NCBI GenBank assembly: GCA_963377175.1
Contig: CAUJNA010003772.1
Coordinates: 564,718 to 628,717 of the forward strand
Reading direction: 5' to 3'
Length of the DNA: 64,000 nt
Source: Effrenium voratum
Lineage: Eukaryota; Sar; Dinophyceae; Suessiales; Symbiodiniaceae
Shown piece by piece: positions 1 through 12,149 of this stretch. Every line of letters starts with the position of its first letter. Position 1 is the stretch's first letter. The position numbers and the translations under genes were made by a program. The notes under the pieces were generated by a model. It saw nothing but the letters and a program-made list of their open reading frames with translations, was not told where the DNA came from and ran no database searches.

Positions 1-1065
1 AGCGTAAAACAGGTCAAGGATTGCACCCAAGGGGTCCGTTGGCCAACCTTGGGTGAGGCGACTCAAGCCATTCAGCACCAACAGCACCTGCACCAGGCCC
101 TGAACCGGCCAGCAATCTTGCAAAGATGCGGCCACACCATCACCAGCACCGCCAGTAGCACCCTGCGCCAGCGCAACAACACAGCGCCTGCACCAGCACC
201 CGCCCCTACCACCCGCCATCAATCTTGCAAAAATACACCCACACCCCCACAGCGTCACCAGCACCTCCAACAGCACCTGCGACCCCAAAACAACACCTTC
301 ACCAGCACCCCCAACTGCATGCTCTCTAGCACCAAGTCGTCAATCTCGCACATCACTTTCCCCTCTTTTTTAGAAGTTACAACCCCTTTAGCTTTCAGCT
401 ATCTGGGGAACAAGGAGCAACGATGGAAAACAGAAACACAAAAACACTGAACACTGAACACTCACACAAACAAACAACTTAAAGCTCACACAAACACTCT
501 CTAGAGCAACCCCCCAAAAAACAGCACAGAACATGCGCACGGCGCGCCCGTTGTGGCCGTTGCTCGTCCGGTCCGGGGCCCGCGCTTCTGCGCCACCACG
601 CCCCGGGGCCCTGTGAAGAGTGGCTGCAGCGAGGGCGCAGCCTCGAAGATGGCTGAGTAGATGGCTTCGCCTTCCAAAGAAAACTGAAAATGAAGCCAAG
701 GAATGGAACCGAAGCCGAATAGAACCATAGAAAGCAAGACCGATAGCCATGGAACCCTGTAAGTACCAAAGAAAGCCCATCTTCCGAACAAACCAAAGCA
801 GTTCCCAAGCGCGGTCCCCCCTCAAGGGTTTCCTTGTTCGACAGTTTGGTGATTTTTCCAGTTTTAGTCCCACCGAATCTTGGACAGGGCGGAGCACCCT
901 TCCTACGAACAGAGAAGGCGGGAGGGCTGTATGTAGGCACGTTGTACATTGCGCCCGTGCGCGTGCATTGTCTGCTTTGTAGGTTTCCGGCTTGGATTCT
1001 TTGCCTGAAAGAGCGCCTGTGACAACATCTCCTCCACCTTGACGGGGAGGAGCGAGAGGGAAGCC
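1..1065. other. Gene-free left edge, CAGCACC-rich
   Basis: No recognisable gene. Positions about 70-330 are rich in loosely repeated CACCAGCACC-type words, a degenerate simple repeat. A 242-codon minus-strand open frame (388-1116) shows no domain, runs into the inverted-repeat element at 1070, and is within what chance allows in 64 kb, so it is not called. Confidence 0.5.
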
Positions 1066-1069
1066 AATT

Positions 1070-1174
1070 GGCTGTGGGTCAAAACCAATGGTACCATTTT
1101 GGGAGAGGTGCACCACAAATTTTAGTCTATTTTAGTGGGGATTGGGATGTTCTACGGGATTTTGACCCATGGCC
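1070..1174 (+). mobile_element. Small inverted-repeat element, family B, copy 1
   Basis: A 105-bp non-coding element with terminal inverted repeats. The left end reads GGCTGTGGGTCAAAACC. The right end, reverse-complemented, reads GGCCATGGGTCAAAATCC. It is flanked by a perfect 4-bp direct repeat aatt (1066-1069 and 1175-1178). A second copy lies reversed at 46680-46798. Structure and target duplication fit a MITE, a non-autonomous DNA transposon. No transposase is seen in the window, so the superfamily is unknown. Confidence 0.75.
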
Positions 1175-1178
1175 AATT

Positions 1179-4100
1179 GATTCCTCCTCCTCAGTTCCCG
1201 ACCTCACTGCCACGTCCAAATCCAGCAGCTGCCTCAAGAAGCTCTGAGGCGAGCACCCACACCTACCAGCCTCCTCGGGCTATGGCTGTAGCTCTGGTTC
1301 CGCCGGACCACAGCTCTAGTTCTGGCCCATGCCACGTAGAAACGCGTGAACATGCACCCATCATACACCTTGGAAACCAGCGTAGCTCACGCGTTTCGGC
1401 GCCGACACACTCACTCTAGAAAACAGAGCACCAACAGAACTAAGCCAACTGAAAGAATCCGGCTGACACTGGCCGAGGCGGGCAGCGTGAAGCGTTTACA
1501 AACGACCTGCAAAATCCGACTTTGTTTCGATTTATATCTTGGGGAAAGCTATTGTTGGAAGACAACATCAGCAGGGGAGATCAGAGTAGCCAGGTGCGCT
1601 GACTGACGGACATCCTAAGCGTGAAACCGCTGTATCAGGCACTGGCATTTGTCCAGCTTGACACCAGGTGACAACTTAGATTGGGAAAGGACTCGAATTC
1701 GATGCTGTGCAAAGGAAGCCGAAAGGAAGCCCCTACATGATCTATCATTGGTCCAAATGCACTTGGCATGTCTCACGTCCAAACGTGCAGGGATCTCCTT
1801 TGGCTACGAGTGTTGTCGAATCCATCCACGTGTTTCTGAAACAAGTAGTAAGTTCTGGTTCAAACAGTCCCCGCCACACCAGGCTCACCCGTAGGTTTGT
1901 TTTGGGAATGTGAATGCAAAATGGCTGTGTGGCCATCAATTCTATGCGGACTGAATTCACGCGCTTGTCCAGGCCAGGTGTTCCCCCAAATGCAAACGCG
2001 TGGAAATTCAGTCTAGGTGATATTCATCGCTTGTTGATACTGGCTGTGAACAATAAACCGGAAAACATCAAAGGGGCAAAAGAAGACGGGATTGACAAAG
2101 TCTGGCAAAGAGACTGTGCAAAAGCAACGCAATACATTGTATGGTGTCGCCTGCATTAAACAACGGCGCGCCACTAGAAGACTGAGCGAACACCGGCCAC
2201 TTCATGCTACCCCAAGCGTCCTTCGGGACAAAGAACCAGCCCAGTGCCAGACAAATGATTCGAACCATACCGACTTCGGGGAAAAAACAGCCCAAACAAA
2301 TAATTAGAACCATACTGACCCTTGCAACGCATATCGACTTTTTGTCCAAACAAATTCAGGCAAGCCATGGGCCACAGGCCATGGGTCTGGACATTCCCCA
2401 AGCTGGAGCTCGCGCCTGCGGCTTGCTCGCTCTCAAACATCTCCAGGTAGGCGTGCCAGGAGTCTGAAACCTCCTTCCTCACGCTCGGAATCAAATCGGA
2501 GCTGCCCAACATGGACTTTCTGTTGGTTGGAAGGCAAACCGCGGGAAACCGATTTCATATTATAAGAGCCCTAGTTTTAGGAAAAAGAAACATTTTTGAA
2601 TTTGCTGGTGGGTCCCAAGGAGTGACAATCGCAGGTGAGGACATGGTCATATTTGCCACTCAAACAACAACACCATTCAAGTTGGAAACTCAAGTAAGTG
2701 GCCATGAAACTGTAGCTCCCTCCACGCAACAAGTGTTGACCCATTTGGTGCTCCAAGGAAACCGGAACGAAAGGTCAACCTTTTGACTACTCGCTTCCTG
2801 ACTGGTTGGCCGTTGGCCCACAAATGTCCAAAATATTGTTTCTCCTGCACGTTCTTCCGAAATGCATGAAGTGTAAGGAATGCAGGGGGTGAGACCATGG
2901 CCAAACGTGGACTACCACTGGAAAGTCACACAGGCCCGTTTATCGTATAGACAACGCGTTCATCTGTGCTTGATCCGGGCCTCAAGAACATGGTCCAAAG
3001 CCAGCAACTTCAGACTTCAACCCCCGGCAGCGAGTTGACTTGCGGGTAAAAGAACATGCCGGAAACCCACAAGAGCAAAGGGGCAAACAGGTTAGTCAGT
3101 CTGGCGAAAGAAAAGTTGGGCGTGGCCGCAAAGGTGTCATGCACCGGTCTCTTATGCACGCTGGTCTTAGGCAAGCCCCAAGAGAAAGGAAAAAAATGGA
3201 GGGGGAATCCGCGCTGGCTTCTGCATTCATGGACCAGATTGGTTCAACCTGGTTCCCGCGTCCTCCTATCCTGTGGCACATCATGTGCCCTTTCCTGGCC
3301 GTTCCCCTTTCAGGGAACAGTGATATAAGTGATCACCCCACACTTTCTGCTGAGGGGCCGCACCTGCTTCCGTCTGCCCGGGAACATATTTGCCATGGAA
3401 CCAATTCCTTTCAACACGTGAACATACAAAACATCACCCTCAGCAAAGCGAACCTTATTCCCTTACCTCCAGACTATGCAACACATCCTTGATTGGCCTT
3501 TGCAAGTGCAGCCGGTTTGGGGCGGAGCCCCTGAATTGCACCCGCACAGGGGGGTTCTTTCGAACAGGGTTGTTTCCCTTTTGGTTATCTTGAACGTACT
3601 GTCAAAGTGGGAGTTCTCACGCCATGGCACGCAGTCTCCGCATGGATCCAGAGGTCTTCCAAGGTGGTCGTGTTGATCTCCCAGGCATCGCCATCGACCT
3701 CGGCTCCCAGAACTGCTTTTTGCACCCTGGGTTGTCAAAGGGGAAGTGGAAAACAAATTTTGGAAGTCCCCCTTTCCCTCAATGTAGGAAGCACTTTGGG
3801 TAGAGTTCCCACTTGGAGAACCTGATGCTGCTAAGCGGAAGCTGGCAATGTGGAGACGGGTATGTAAGAGAATCAAACACGCATCAATTGTTCCATGCTG
3901 CACATGCTTGCAATCTAGGGCTGCAGGGTTTCTAGCCTGATCCAGACATGAAAGGAACATGATGGCCGTTCATGTACATTTGCTCCTATTGTTAAATATT
4001 GTCGAGTTCGGTGCCAAGAAACTATCAAGGAGAACAAAACACACGAGAACCCAGCTGACAAGTAATTAGCCGGTGCCCATCAGCCCCTTCGGCCGCGTTG

Positions 4101-4808
4101 CCAGCAGAACTCTCAACTGGAACGCGTCATGATAAAAAGCAAGGACAGAGCTGCACGAGCGCCAGTGCCCAAGAAGCAGACTCAGGTGAAAATGCCTCAA
4201 ACCCCAGGCTCTACACTGGAACAATTGGACAGGCCTTGGCTCTGTCGGGTCTAAACCAATCACGACATGAGTTCTGATACACAGGCACAATGCCAGGCTC
4301 TGTCAGGACTTCCCAGTAACCTTTTTTGAGGCGGCAGGCTTAGAGACAAATCCACATTGTCACTGAGACACACCTGCTAACCACCTTCTTCGCGCCTTGG
4401 CATATAGTTGATGGGAGAAAGTGACTGCTACGAAATATTCTGCAATCAGAACAAGATGGACATGCTACAAGACCTCTGCAACTGCAAGAATCACGATTGG
4501 AGCTAGGTCATCTTCAATCACAAATTGCTTCGTCCATGTGAGCCTTGCAAGTGGAAACTTGAAATTCTCGCGACTCAGGGAACCAAAATGAGACAAGCTG
4601 CCGGCGAGTCGTCAACGTCGCTAGCCTCATGGCCTGGCAAATCTAAAGTTGTGCCTCACGGTCACATCACAGCTCATGTCTCTTTTTGTTAGATGGACCG
4701 ATCGGACCAGCCCTTCCGCTCCGAAGTGTTGAGTCCATAACAAGTTGCAAGCACCACGACAGTTGCATCACACATCGTACCGCGCTTTCAGCTACACTGC
4801 CTCGTTGT
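1179..4808. other. Gene-free stretch
   Basis: No recognisable gene or element. Positions 1312-1406 are similar to 21071-21160 (same order of blocks ending in ggcgccg), an old dispersed repeat. A short internal duplication lies near 2250-2315. Open frames here are short and show no domain. Confidence 0.4.
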
Positions 4809-4960
4809 AAGCCAGCAGCAACCAAGCAAGCAACGAAGCAAGCAGGGTTCCAGCGCAAGGGAGCAAGGGAGCAAGGACGCAAAAAAGCAAGGGAGCAAGG
4901 AAGCAAAAAGGAAGGGAGCAAGGAAGCAAGCAAGCGAGTGAGCAAGTCGGCAAGTCAGCA

Positions 4961-5007
<47 letters not shown>

Positions 5008-5013
5008 AGCAAG
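4809..5013. repeat. CAAG/CCAG simple repeat tract
   Basis: A purine-biased tract of variable CAAG and GGAGCAAG words ends in a clean (AGCC)n run at 4961-5006, about 11.5 copies. Open frames across it, rich in Ala/Ser/Lys or Leu/Ala/Cys, are by-products of the repeat. Similar CAAG tracts occur at 8734-8880 and, as the complement, at 19268-19376. Confidence 0.85.
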
Positions 5014-6950
5014 CAACTCACATATACGCTGATGCTGAATCATAATCCTTTCTGAGCGCGTTGCGCGAATTCATGCCAAGCCACTTCTAGCCCAACGACT
5101 GTGTGCCCTTGTAGCACATTCTCAAAAACTGGTCAATACTTGATCAAGGCAATAATGATCCGCTGAACACGAGAAGGTCACACACAGGAAGGGGTCCGCT
5201 GACACACGAGTCGGGGGGTCGTTCTCTACCAGTATGTCCTGATTTGTCCAGATTTGCATCTGAGCCAGTACCTGGCAAAAAGAAAATGAGGACGCAGCCT
5301 CCGTGAGGCTGTCCTGTTTGCCCACAGCAACTTCCAACAGTTCATGGCACCTACATTAGTGGGTTGGCATAGGGATTCAATAAAACTTCATGGGTCCCAT
5401 CCCCCCAACCAAACGACTGGATGTATGCTACTTAGATTGAATTTAATCACGCAAATTGCCAAGAAGCCATGCTTTGAATAAAACCTCAATATGTGCTTCC
5501 AAGTAGGGACAGACTGGTCCAGGGAGACAACTCAGTTCTATTGGGATCTTCGAGGTCCTCGGTCGAAAGTGGTGTCTCTCACTTTAGGGCCTTTCTGGCA
5601 AACAAGATGACCTCAATCCACCGCTGATCCATGTGCCCGAGCAGCCTATCCTCTGCAAACAAAAAAACACCGCTCACACAGGAACGAAATTAATTGAAGC
5701 ACCCGACTGAAAGAACTTGAGAAGCGAGGCATGGCCTAATTCTCTCCGCAACATGTCGAAGGTCGAAGGCCGCGTCCACGCCTGTCGAATTATTATCCAT
5801 CGCAAGGCAACTTGGGTGCCCAAAAGGCGGCGCCACTCGCAGTCCTCGCCATTTGGCGAAGAAAATGCGTGGCTTGAGCTGCAAATGCCACGCGAAACCG
5901 TTGCACTCAAGTTGCGGACATCAAGTTCCCCCTCCTTAGAAGGCTTGGCCAACACAAGGAAGATCATCTTGCTGCCAAGCTGAGATAGGGAAATTCGGCT
6001 CCGTGATAATGTACCCGACTATGAAAGCAGTCAATTTGCCAGGCCTCAACTCGAGCGAACAGCACGCCTATATTGGCCAGTTCTCTATCAATGCGGTTCT
6101 AAGCATGGATGGAGTGTGCAAACGGGGGGGGGCCTCAAGCAACGGAGTCTACCCGCACAGGTCGGACCCTGCATCACCACACTCCTTTGCTGGGCCAGCT
6201 GAACTTTTATCCGTCTTCCGCTTGTCAACCATCTGAGATCCATACCTGCTTTTGCAACCCAGCTGGTTTCTTCGCAATGGCCAAAGCTTCTGGCTTGATA
6301 TCGTGTTTTCCGCTTCGGAGGTATACTGACAAACCCCACAATTGAAGGTCTTCAGCTCAAAAACTATGTAAGGTGGCTATGCCCATCTCTTGCGTCGTAC
6401 TGTCCCCGAACCTCCTAACCGATTGAAGCTTTGATTATAGCTCCAGCCCTTTCCGCGAAATGGGAAGAAAGTCAGAAAGACTTGGACGACACCAAAACAG
6501 GGTTAGGCTGCTTTTTGGCTTCCCTTACAGTTCAAAAGAGGAGAACTGGGAACCACCAATTTTCAATAGCGGGTGATCCGTTTCAGAACTTGTTTAGGAC
6601 AGGTTTCGTACACCTCCAAGAGGGATCGATGACACATCCAGGGTGCTCCAAACATGTTTCCAATACCAGGACAACCCTGGCTCACAATAAGAGACGTCGA
6701 GCAAATGGCGTAGTTCCTGTTTGCTTGGCTACCAAGTTCCGTATCAACCAAAAGGAGGTTCACCAACTTCATAGAATCTGCATGATGTTCACAACTGGGG
6801 TCACTGTTCAACCCTAAACCTAAGGACTGATGTAGTCCCTATCGCGTCATTTTAGTCAAGGGCAACTATGACAAGAGGGGGGACTCGCAAAAGATCTGTC
6901 TTCCCATCTGATTCTCCTTTACACCAACCGCAAAAAGGGCACCCTCGCAA
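5014..6950. other. Gene-free stretch
   Basis: No gene, domain or clear repeat was recognised. Open frames on both strands are short and look random in composition. Confidence 0.4.
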
Positions 6951-6952
6951 AA

Positions 6953-7040
6953 CACACACATGCACACACGCAGACACACACACAAACAGACACACAAACA
7001 AACACACAAACAGACACACAAACAGACACACGCATACACA
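6953..7040. repeat. ACAC/ACAA microsatellite
   Basis: An imperfect tract of acacacac, acaaacag and acacacaaac words, about 90 bp. Ser/Val/Cys-rich and His/Thr-rich open frames over it are artefacts of the repeat. Confidence 0.85.
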
Positions 7041-8733
7041 GACCAAGCCGCACTTCCATGTGCGGAGTGACCCGCCTGCCGCTGCTGCTCCGTGGGCCAT
7101 TTCCGCAGGGCTGCCTGGCTCCATCTGCAGTCCGGAAAGTGTGCGCCTCAACGCTTTGAGGCATATCTGAAGTGCAGAGATACGCAAACTGTTGTTACGC
7201 GGTGCTTGACCGAAGTAGAAGTTGCATTCATTGGAACACCACTGCGATAGTGCATATACCTGGGTGTTGTCGGTGCTGAGTTGTTTCAGGGAATACATCC
7301 AAACGTGCTTCTTGGATCCTAGGTCAATGTGGCCGGGTCCAGTGATTGAACTAATGATAAAGTTGGGTGAAAGTACGTGGACAGTTCCATCGCGTTGGTT
7401 TGGTCATCCCCCGTTCTTGCACATTTAATAAAGGAACTTGCGCCTACTTTCACCCTGGTGTAAGAGAGCTCGTATTCCCCACACTCGCGGGTCCCGGTGT
7501 CCCCTGCGTCCGTATTCTGGCATCATTGGGCGAAACGCTTGCTGGCAAATCGCATTGCACTCGAGCAAGAGGGCTGCTAAATGCCAGCTTAGTGGGTAAG
7601 AATAGGAAAGAACAACACAAAAGCATCACACCATAAACGTGATATGCGTGCGTCTTGCTTGAGTACCCTTTGGGTTTGATTCAATCAGAAGAGAACAAAA
7701 ACGGCCCTAATTCGGGAGGATGCCTGTTTTGTGGGACCTTTCTGTCACCACCTTTTGGGAGGGAAACACAAAGGGCGCTGGGCGCCCACACTCAAACCCT
7801 TTCTTTTTGAACAACCCATGGAAAGTGTGGCCATGGTTGGGCAAAAAGAAAACACAACCAGGGACTCTTGTAGCCTTTCAAGAGAAACCCAAAAAAGATC
7901 AAGCAATAGTGGGTTGGATACATGAAAAAACCTATATTATATATGATCATCTACATATGTAGATGTATATATATATATATGTTTTCATTTATATAAACAA
8001 ACAACAGACACAACCAGGTCAAACATAATTACACAAGGAGTTGGCGATGCCCTGCCCGTGGCTTATAAACGCCTCGCTGTCCAGCCTCCGGGCTACGAAG
8101 CAAGGCGTGGGCCACAAAGCAAACCTGGCAGGTCAAAACCAGGGAGTGGCGCTGGTTTTCCTGCCGAGAGGTTTTGCCAGTTTGCCCTTGGGTGTGGTTT
8201 TTGTTCACCACAACTTGCCAGTTTTCCATTGGGTTTGTGTGTGTGTGTGTTTGGTTTCGCCCCAATGGTTTCTTCTGAGGTCCCCCAAAAGGGCCATACC
8301 GAATCGAGATTCGGCTTACATTGAGCTTCAAATCCCTCTCACCCAAGCCCCATGGAAAACTGTCAACACCCCTCTGGCAGGAGAACAAGCACCGCATCAC
8401 TCGAGCACAAGGACGGGAACAAGCAGCATCACTCGAATATGATGTGCATCCTTCACGTGCCCACCAAGTCTTCGAACCTCATGAAGCCGTACCAAGCAAT
8501 TTATACCTGTGCAAGAACAACTGGCGGATGAATGAAGACCTCCCGTTTGCTCGACAGCTGGTAATTTTGTGGTACCAGTAACATAGATGACCTCTTTTAT
8601 TTTTTCCATAAAATAGACAACCCCTTCGCTGGCCCCAAAGGACAAGCCATACAAGCCACCAGGTACGAACCATGCCCGCCTCTGGGCCGGATAAATGAAT
8701 CTCTTCCCGCGCCTTGCGGGCGGATGGGAGCCA
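7041..8733. other. Gene-free stretch with AT repeat
   Basis: No gene recognised. An AT-rich microsatellite (tatatata) sits at about 7940-7985, and a short GT run at 8236-8250. Confidence 0.4.
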
Positions 8734-8880
8734 AACTAACAAGCAAGCGAGCGAGCAAGCAAGCAATCAAGCAAGCAGGCAAGCAAACACAGAAACAAAC
8801 AAACAAAGAAATAAAACAAACCAAAAAACAAGCAAACACGGGGGAAACAACAAACATAAACCAAAAAACATACACAAAAG
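8734..8880. repeat. CAAG/CAAA simple repeat tract
   Basis: An A-rich tract of gcaagcaa, gcgagcaa and acaaacaa words. It resembles the CAAG tract at 4809 but is more degenerate. Confidence 0.8.
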
Positions 8881-9063
8881 GGAGCGGTCATGGTGAACAG
8901 TAAGCTTAGCGAATGGTTGCAGGTAAACAGAAGCAATGCGACTGGTCCAGCGTTCCGATCAACAAGCGGCGGTGCCAGGCAGTACTACCTGCCCTGGCTC
9001 TTGAGAGGCAAGCCCGCAGCCAGGCGTTGACCGTCGATGTGCAGTGAGTCTAGTCAAGTCAAG

Positions 9064-9187
9064 CATGGGCTGCGTTTAAAATCATTGAATCAGGATGGGT
9101 GTGGCTTCAAACCATCGACCAGGAACATGGCCTGCTTTCAAAATCACTGAAAAGGGATGGGATTTCTTTTCAAGGCCACCGGAAGGG
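9064..9187. repeat. Two-copy tandem duplication, about 62 bp
   Basis: Two diverged adjacent copies begin catgggctgcg (9064) and catggcctgct (9126). They share the order of blocks aaaatca-tga, ggatggg, and ttcaa-cca. No function is apparent. Confidence 0.5.
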
Positions 9188-9301
9188 AGCACTACCCTTT
9201 GAAACCACCAACGTGAGATGCCTCCTTTTCGTTTCCTTGCAGAACCCACTAAAAAGATGAGTCCGTGAGTGAGAACCCCTCGACCGACAGGGCGTCCCAT
9301 A

Positions 9302-9500
9302 CTACCAGCTGGGTGATATGAGACTTGCACCTCCAGAGCCACGGCGGCCACGGCCGCGAACCTCAAGGCGGTAGCCCGGTCTTCCATTCCAGGGCTCCAA
9401 GTAGCTACGAAGCTTCGATTTTATGTCCTCAACTACTTGGATGGTGATATTGGCATTGAAGCCTTGAACGTGTAAGCGCCAAAGAGCGTCTAGATGGAGC
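9302..9500 (-). CDS. Candidate exon, unknown protein
   Basis: On the minus strand a pyrimidine-rich acceptor-like site (ctcctttcacttcacag) ends at 9501. It is followed by a 65-codon open frame to a TAG at 9302-9304. The peptide looks protein-like, with LDALWRLHVQGFNANITIQ near its start, then an acidic/basic helix-like part and a basic Gly/Arg-rich tail. No family was recognised. A 233-codon frame (9429-10130, minus) overlaps it in another phase, so the true frame is not settled. Support is open frame, composition and splice-like site only. Confidence 0.28.
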
Positions 9501-9504
9501 CTGT

Positions 9505-10345
9505 GAAGTGAAAGGAGCCCTGGATTGCAGCGCGCTCAAGTTGCCAAGGTGCTCGGGGTTGCCAAGCGTCCGCAGCATCGCAGACTTCGCGAACCTGCGC
9601 AAAAAACAGAGAGCACAAAGGTGGTGAAAAGAAGCCAGGCAAGACAGGCTCCCTGCAATCAGAAGGAACACCCACAAGGAAGTGCCTCCCGATAGGGCAA
9701 CGCCCAAAACGGGGTGGTTCGCTCGTTTAAACTGGATACCCTTGCAAAAAGGCAGAGCCGCATGAATCTTCAGATTCCAGAGCGAGCCGGTCAGTTCCTG
9801 CCAAACCACGCCGGCCTCCAAAGAGGCTCCGGTAGGTGAAAGGTGGCGCACAGGCACAGTAGCTGCCACAGGCGGAAGCCGTCCTCGCGGATTTCTTTGG
9901 CGAACCCGGCAAACTGCCAAACGGTGAGTCTTCTGGCGCCTCTGCTCAATACTCACAGAGTTGTTCCAACTTACGGCTCTCTGACAGTTGGGTACCTGAA
10001 ACGTCCCTTGATCTGTCAACGAGTTGGAGTGGCTGGACAACAAGTATCTTTGGTGTCTTGCATTTGCGAAAACAACTTTCCCTTGAACTGCAGCATGCTT
10101 TTGTGTCAAGAGGGATGGCTTTTCGGCCAAACATGGTTACGCATTTGGGATAAAACGAGTTGATCGAATAAGCTACTGTAGTAAAGAACACAAATAACAT
10201 GAACCACAACACTCCCCACATTGATTAAAGACACAATTCACCTTGACTCCGGCGATTGATTGGCTTAGCCCACACGCGCGAAATCACCAGGCGAGATGCC
10301 ATTCCGACAAAACAAGAGCGGAAGAGGAATGTGTTAATGTGTTGC
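9505..10345. other. No gene recognised upstream of the retrotransposon
   Basis: The 233-codon minus-strand open frame here shows no domain. No repeat was seen. The stretch ends at the target duplication of the retrotransposon. Confidence 0.4.
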
Positions 10346-10350
10346 CTGTC
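10346..10350. repeat. Target site duplication, left copy (ctgtc)
   Basis: Five bases ctgtc directly outside the left LTR are repeated exactly at 16733-16737. A 5-bp duplication is what Ty1/copia integrases make, and it fixes the ends of the element. Confidence 0.92.
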
Positions 10351-10420
10351 TGCAGACATGCCTTGTAGCAGCGGATTGTTCTTTTGCCCAGATGGCTGCG
10401 CAACGTGTGCAAATTCTGCA
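10351..10420 (-). repeat. 3' LTR (70 bp)
   Basis: Seventy bases identical at 68 positions to 16663-16732. It begins TGCAGA and ends TCTGCA, so it has canonical TG...CA ends and a 6-bp terminal inverted repeat. Similarity stops exactly at both ends, where target duplication or internal sequence begins. That makes it an unusually short LTR that must still supply promoter and polyadenylation signals. No TATA-like box is evident. Confidence 0.92.
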
Positions 10421-10426
10421 CCCCCT
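10421..10426 (-). other. Polypurine tract
   Basis: Read on the element strand, AGGGGG directly abuts the 3' LTR. This is the expected place and composition for the plus-strand primer left by RNase H. It is short but in register. Confidence 0.6.
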
Positions 10427-10463
10427 GGATGCCAAAAGGGGAGTCACCTCTTGCGGCATCACC

Positions 10464-11455
10464 CTAAAACGTGAGCCCTTTGTGGCCCTTGCGTTCGGCT
10501 TTCTCATAGCCGAGCCGCGTCAAATGATCCCGGAGCGTCACTCCGGGCTGCACCTTCGTGATGAGGTCCGCGTCGTTGACCGCGCCCTTCACCTTGTCCA
10601 CCACCAGCAGCTTCTCGCAGACCCTCATCTGAAGCCAGAGGTATCTGGCTTGCACATGCCTTGTGCGCCCAACTCCTCTGCGCTCAGACATCGCCTTTGC
10701 CGCACTGCTGTCTACCTTCAAGGTCAAAGGCTTGATCGCCCCCGTCCAAAACTCCGCCACGCCCCGCATGAACTCGCCCAGCGTGGCCGTCCTGCACATC
10801 CCATAGTACTCCGCCTCCGAGGACGACAGGGCCACCACCTTCTGTGTCGTCCCCTTCACCATCAGCGTGTGCTCGCCGTTCTTCACCACCGATCCCGTAG
10901 TGCTCCTCCGAGTCACCGGATCTCCGGCCCAATCACTGTCAGACCACGCCATGACCTGCGGCACCGCCAAGTCCTGCTCGCGGAGCACCTTCTTCAGGTA
11001 CGGGTACTTCACCAAGTAGCGCTTCAACTTCAGCCAATCATTCTCACTTGGCGATCTCATCTTCGATGCCAGGCTTCTCACCACATGGCCCAAATCCGGC
11101 CTATCCTGGCTCAGGTACGCCATCCTCATCACCAGCGATCTGTACTCGCCCATCTGCTCCACACTCAGCTCCGCCGACTGGTCCACGATGACCATGTCCT
11201 TCGCCACCTGCTTCTCCTCGGGCATGTCCACACCCTTCGTCTTGTCGTTGAACCCGAACGCCTTCAGCAAGATCTCCGCGTGCCTTGCGTCCGCCTCCAC
11301 CTCCAGCTTCCATGCCGTTCCATCCGGTACATACCTGATGAGCCGATTCAGGAAGAACAGCTCCTTGTCATCTCCAGGGCTGTCCCCCATCGCCGTGTAG
11401 CGGGTGTTGAGGATCTTGTCCAGCTCAATCAGCTCCTCATCCGCCGCCGTTGCCA
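10464..11455 (-). pseudogene. RNase H and C-terminal RT region of copia Pol
   Basis: An open frame of about 330 codons after the RT active site. It holds the RT thumb (…MRMAYLSQDRPDLGHVV…) and a copia-type RNase H that degrades RNA in RNA:DNA hybrids during cDNA synthesis. Its four acidic positions can be placed: Asp in AWSDSDWAG (about 10940), Glu in LSSSEAEYYG (about 10817), Asp in LKVDSSAAK (about 10712) and Asp in NDADLITK (about 10568). The Arg-His-Val motif (GRTRHVQARYLW), typical of copia RNase H, is present. This part is intact and ends 43 bases before the 3' LTR. It is called a pseudogene because it is severed by a frameshift from the upstream RT half. Confidence 0.93.
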
Positions 11456-11459
11456 TGAA

Positions 11460-12036
11460 ATCATCTCCATGCACTGAACTCAGCTCCCTTCTCGCAAAGC
11501 CAATTCGAGTAGTCCTTCTGGAAGATGTGGCTTGCGTCCTGGGTCCCATACATCGACCTCAGAAGACGCCCGCACATAGGCACCCCAGCGTCCTCCTCTC
11601 GCGTCCGGTCCTCCTCCGGCAACTGGATGTAGATCTCCCTCTCAGCGCGCCCCATAAAGTGAGCCCGGCTGATGTCCCACACCCCAAGTTTCCTTTTCTT
11701 CTTCCCTGGCCTCTTCGTCATGAACATGCTCAGGAGTAGCTGAACGCACTCCAGCGGCGGGGTCGCCGCAAAGGTCTCCTCCACCCTCAGCTGCTCCTCC
11801 GGCCGCTTCGCCTTCTTGACCTCCTTGGTCACCAGCCTGCTCCTTACTTTGACAGCTTGGCTGTCTCCCTTGTTGACGTCCAGCCACTTCAACTGCAGGG
11901 GCTTAAAGCCTCTCTCCTGGCAGATGCTCATCGGCACCCGTTCGTAGACCTCCTCCTTGGCCAACCAGTCGATCTCTTCCTTCCTGGCAGCCTTCACCTT
12001 CTCCACAGGCAGCTCCGTGCCTGTCACATCATCCAC
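11460..12036 (-). pseudogene. Reverse transcriptase (RVT_2, copia type), N-terminal and palm part
   Basis: RNA-dependent DNA polymerase of the element. The frame opens with DDVTGTELP and shows RVT_2 landmarks: RSRLVTKEV, EETFAATPPLE, then motif A in VWDISRAHFMG (catalytic Asp at 11674-11676), and LLRSMYGTQDASHIF. The catalytic double Asp of motif C is in SSVHGDDFM (11460-11465), read in a different frame after a shift near 11470-11480. A second shift at about 12030 separates it from the preceding domain. All catalytic Asp residues are present, so damage is to frame only. Confidence 0.93.
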
Positions 12037-12149
12037 ATAAACTCCTTCTGGTAGAAGTCCTCCTGCTCCACGTACTCATCGGGCGAAGGCCCAGTCAGCT
12101 TCTCCTCCAAACCGCTGATCTGCTTCCTGGCCCTCAGCTCTTCTCTCAA

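Noticed and set aside
9251..9275. Hammerhead-ribozyme-like core (gatgagtccgtgag)
   Set aside because: It lacks the C-U before GA, stem II does not pair on its far side, and the GAAA element is GAAC. No matching stems I and III were found.
10392..11477. 361-codon plus-strand frame
   Set aside because: It is the antisense shadow of the RNase H/RT region, which has clear catalytic motifs on the minus strand.
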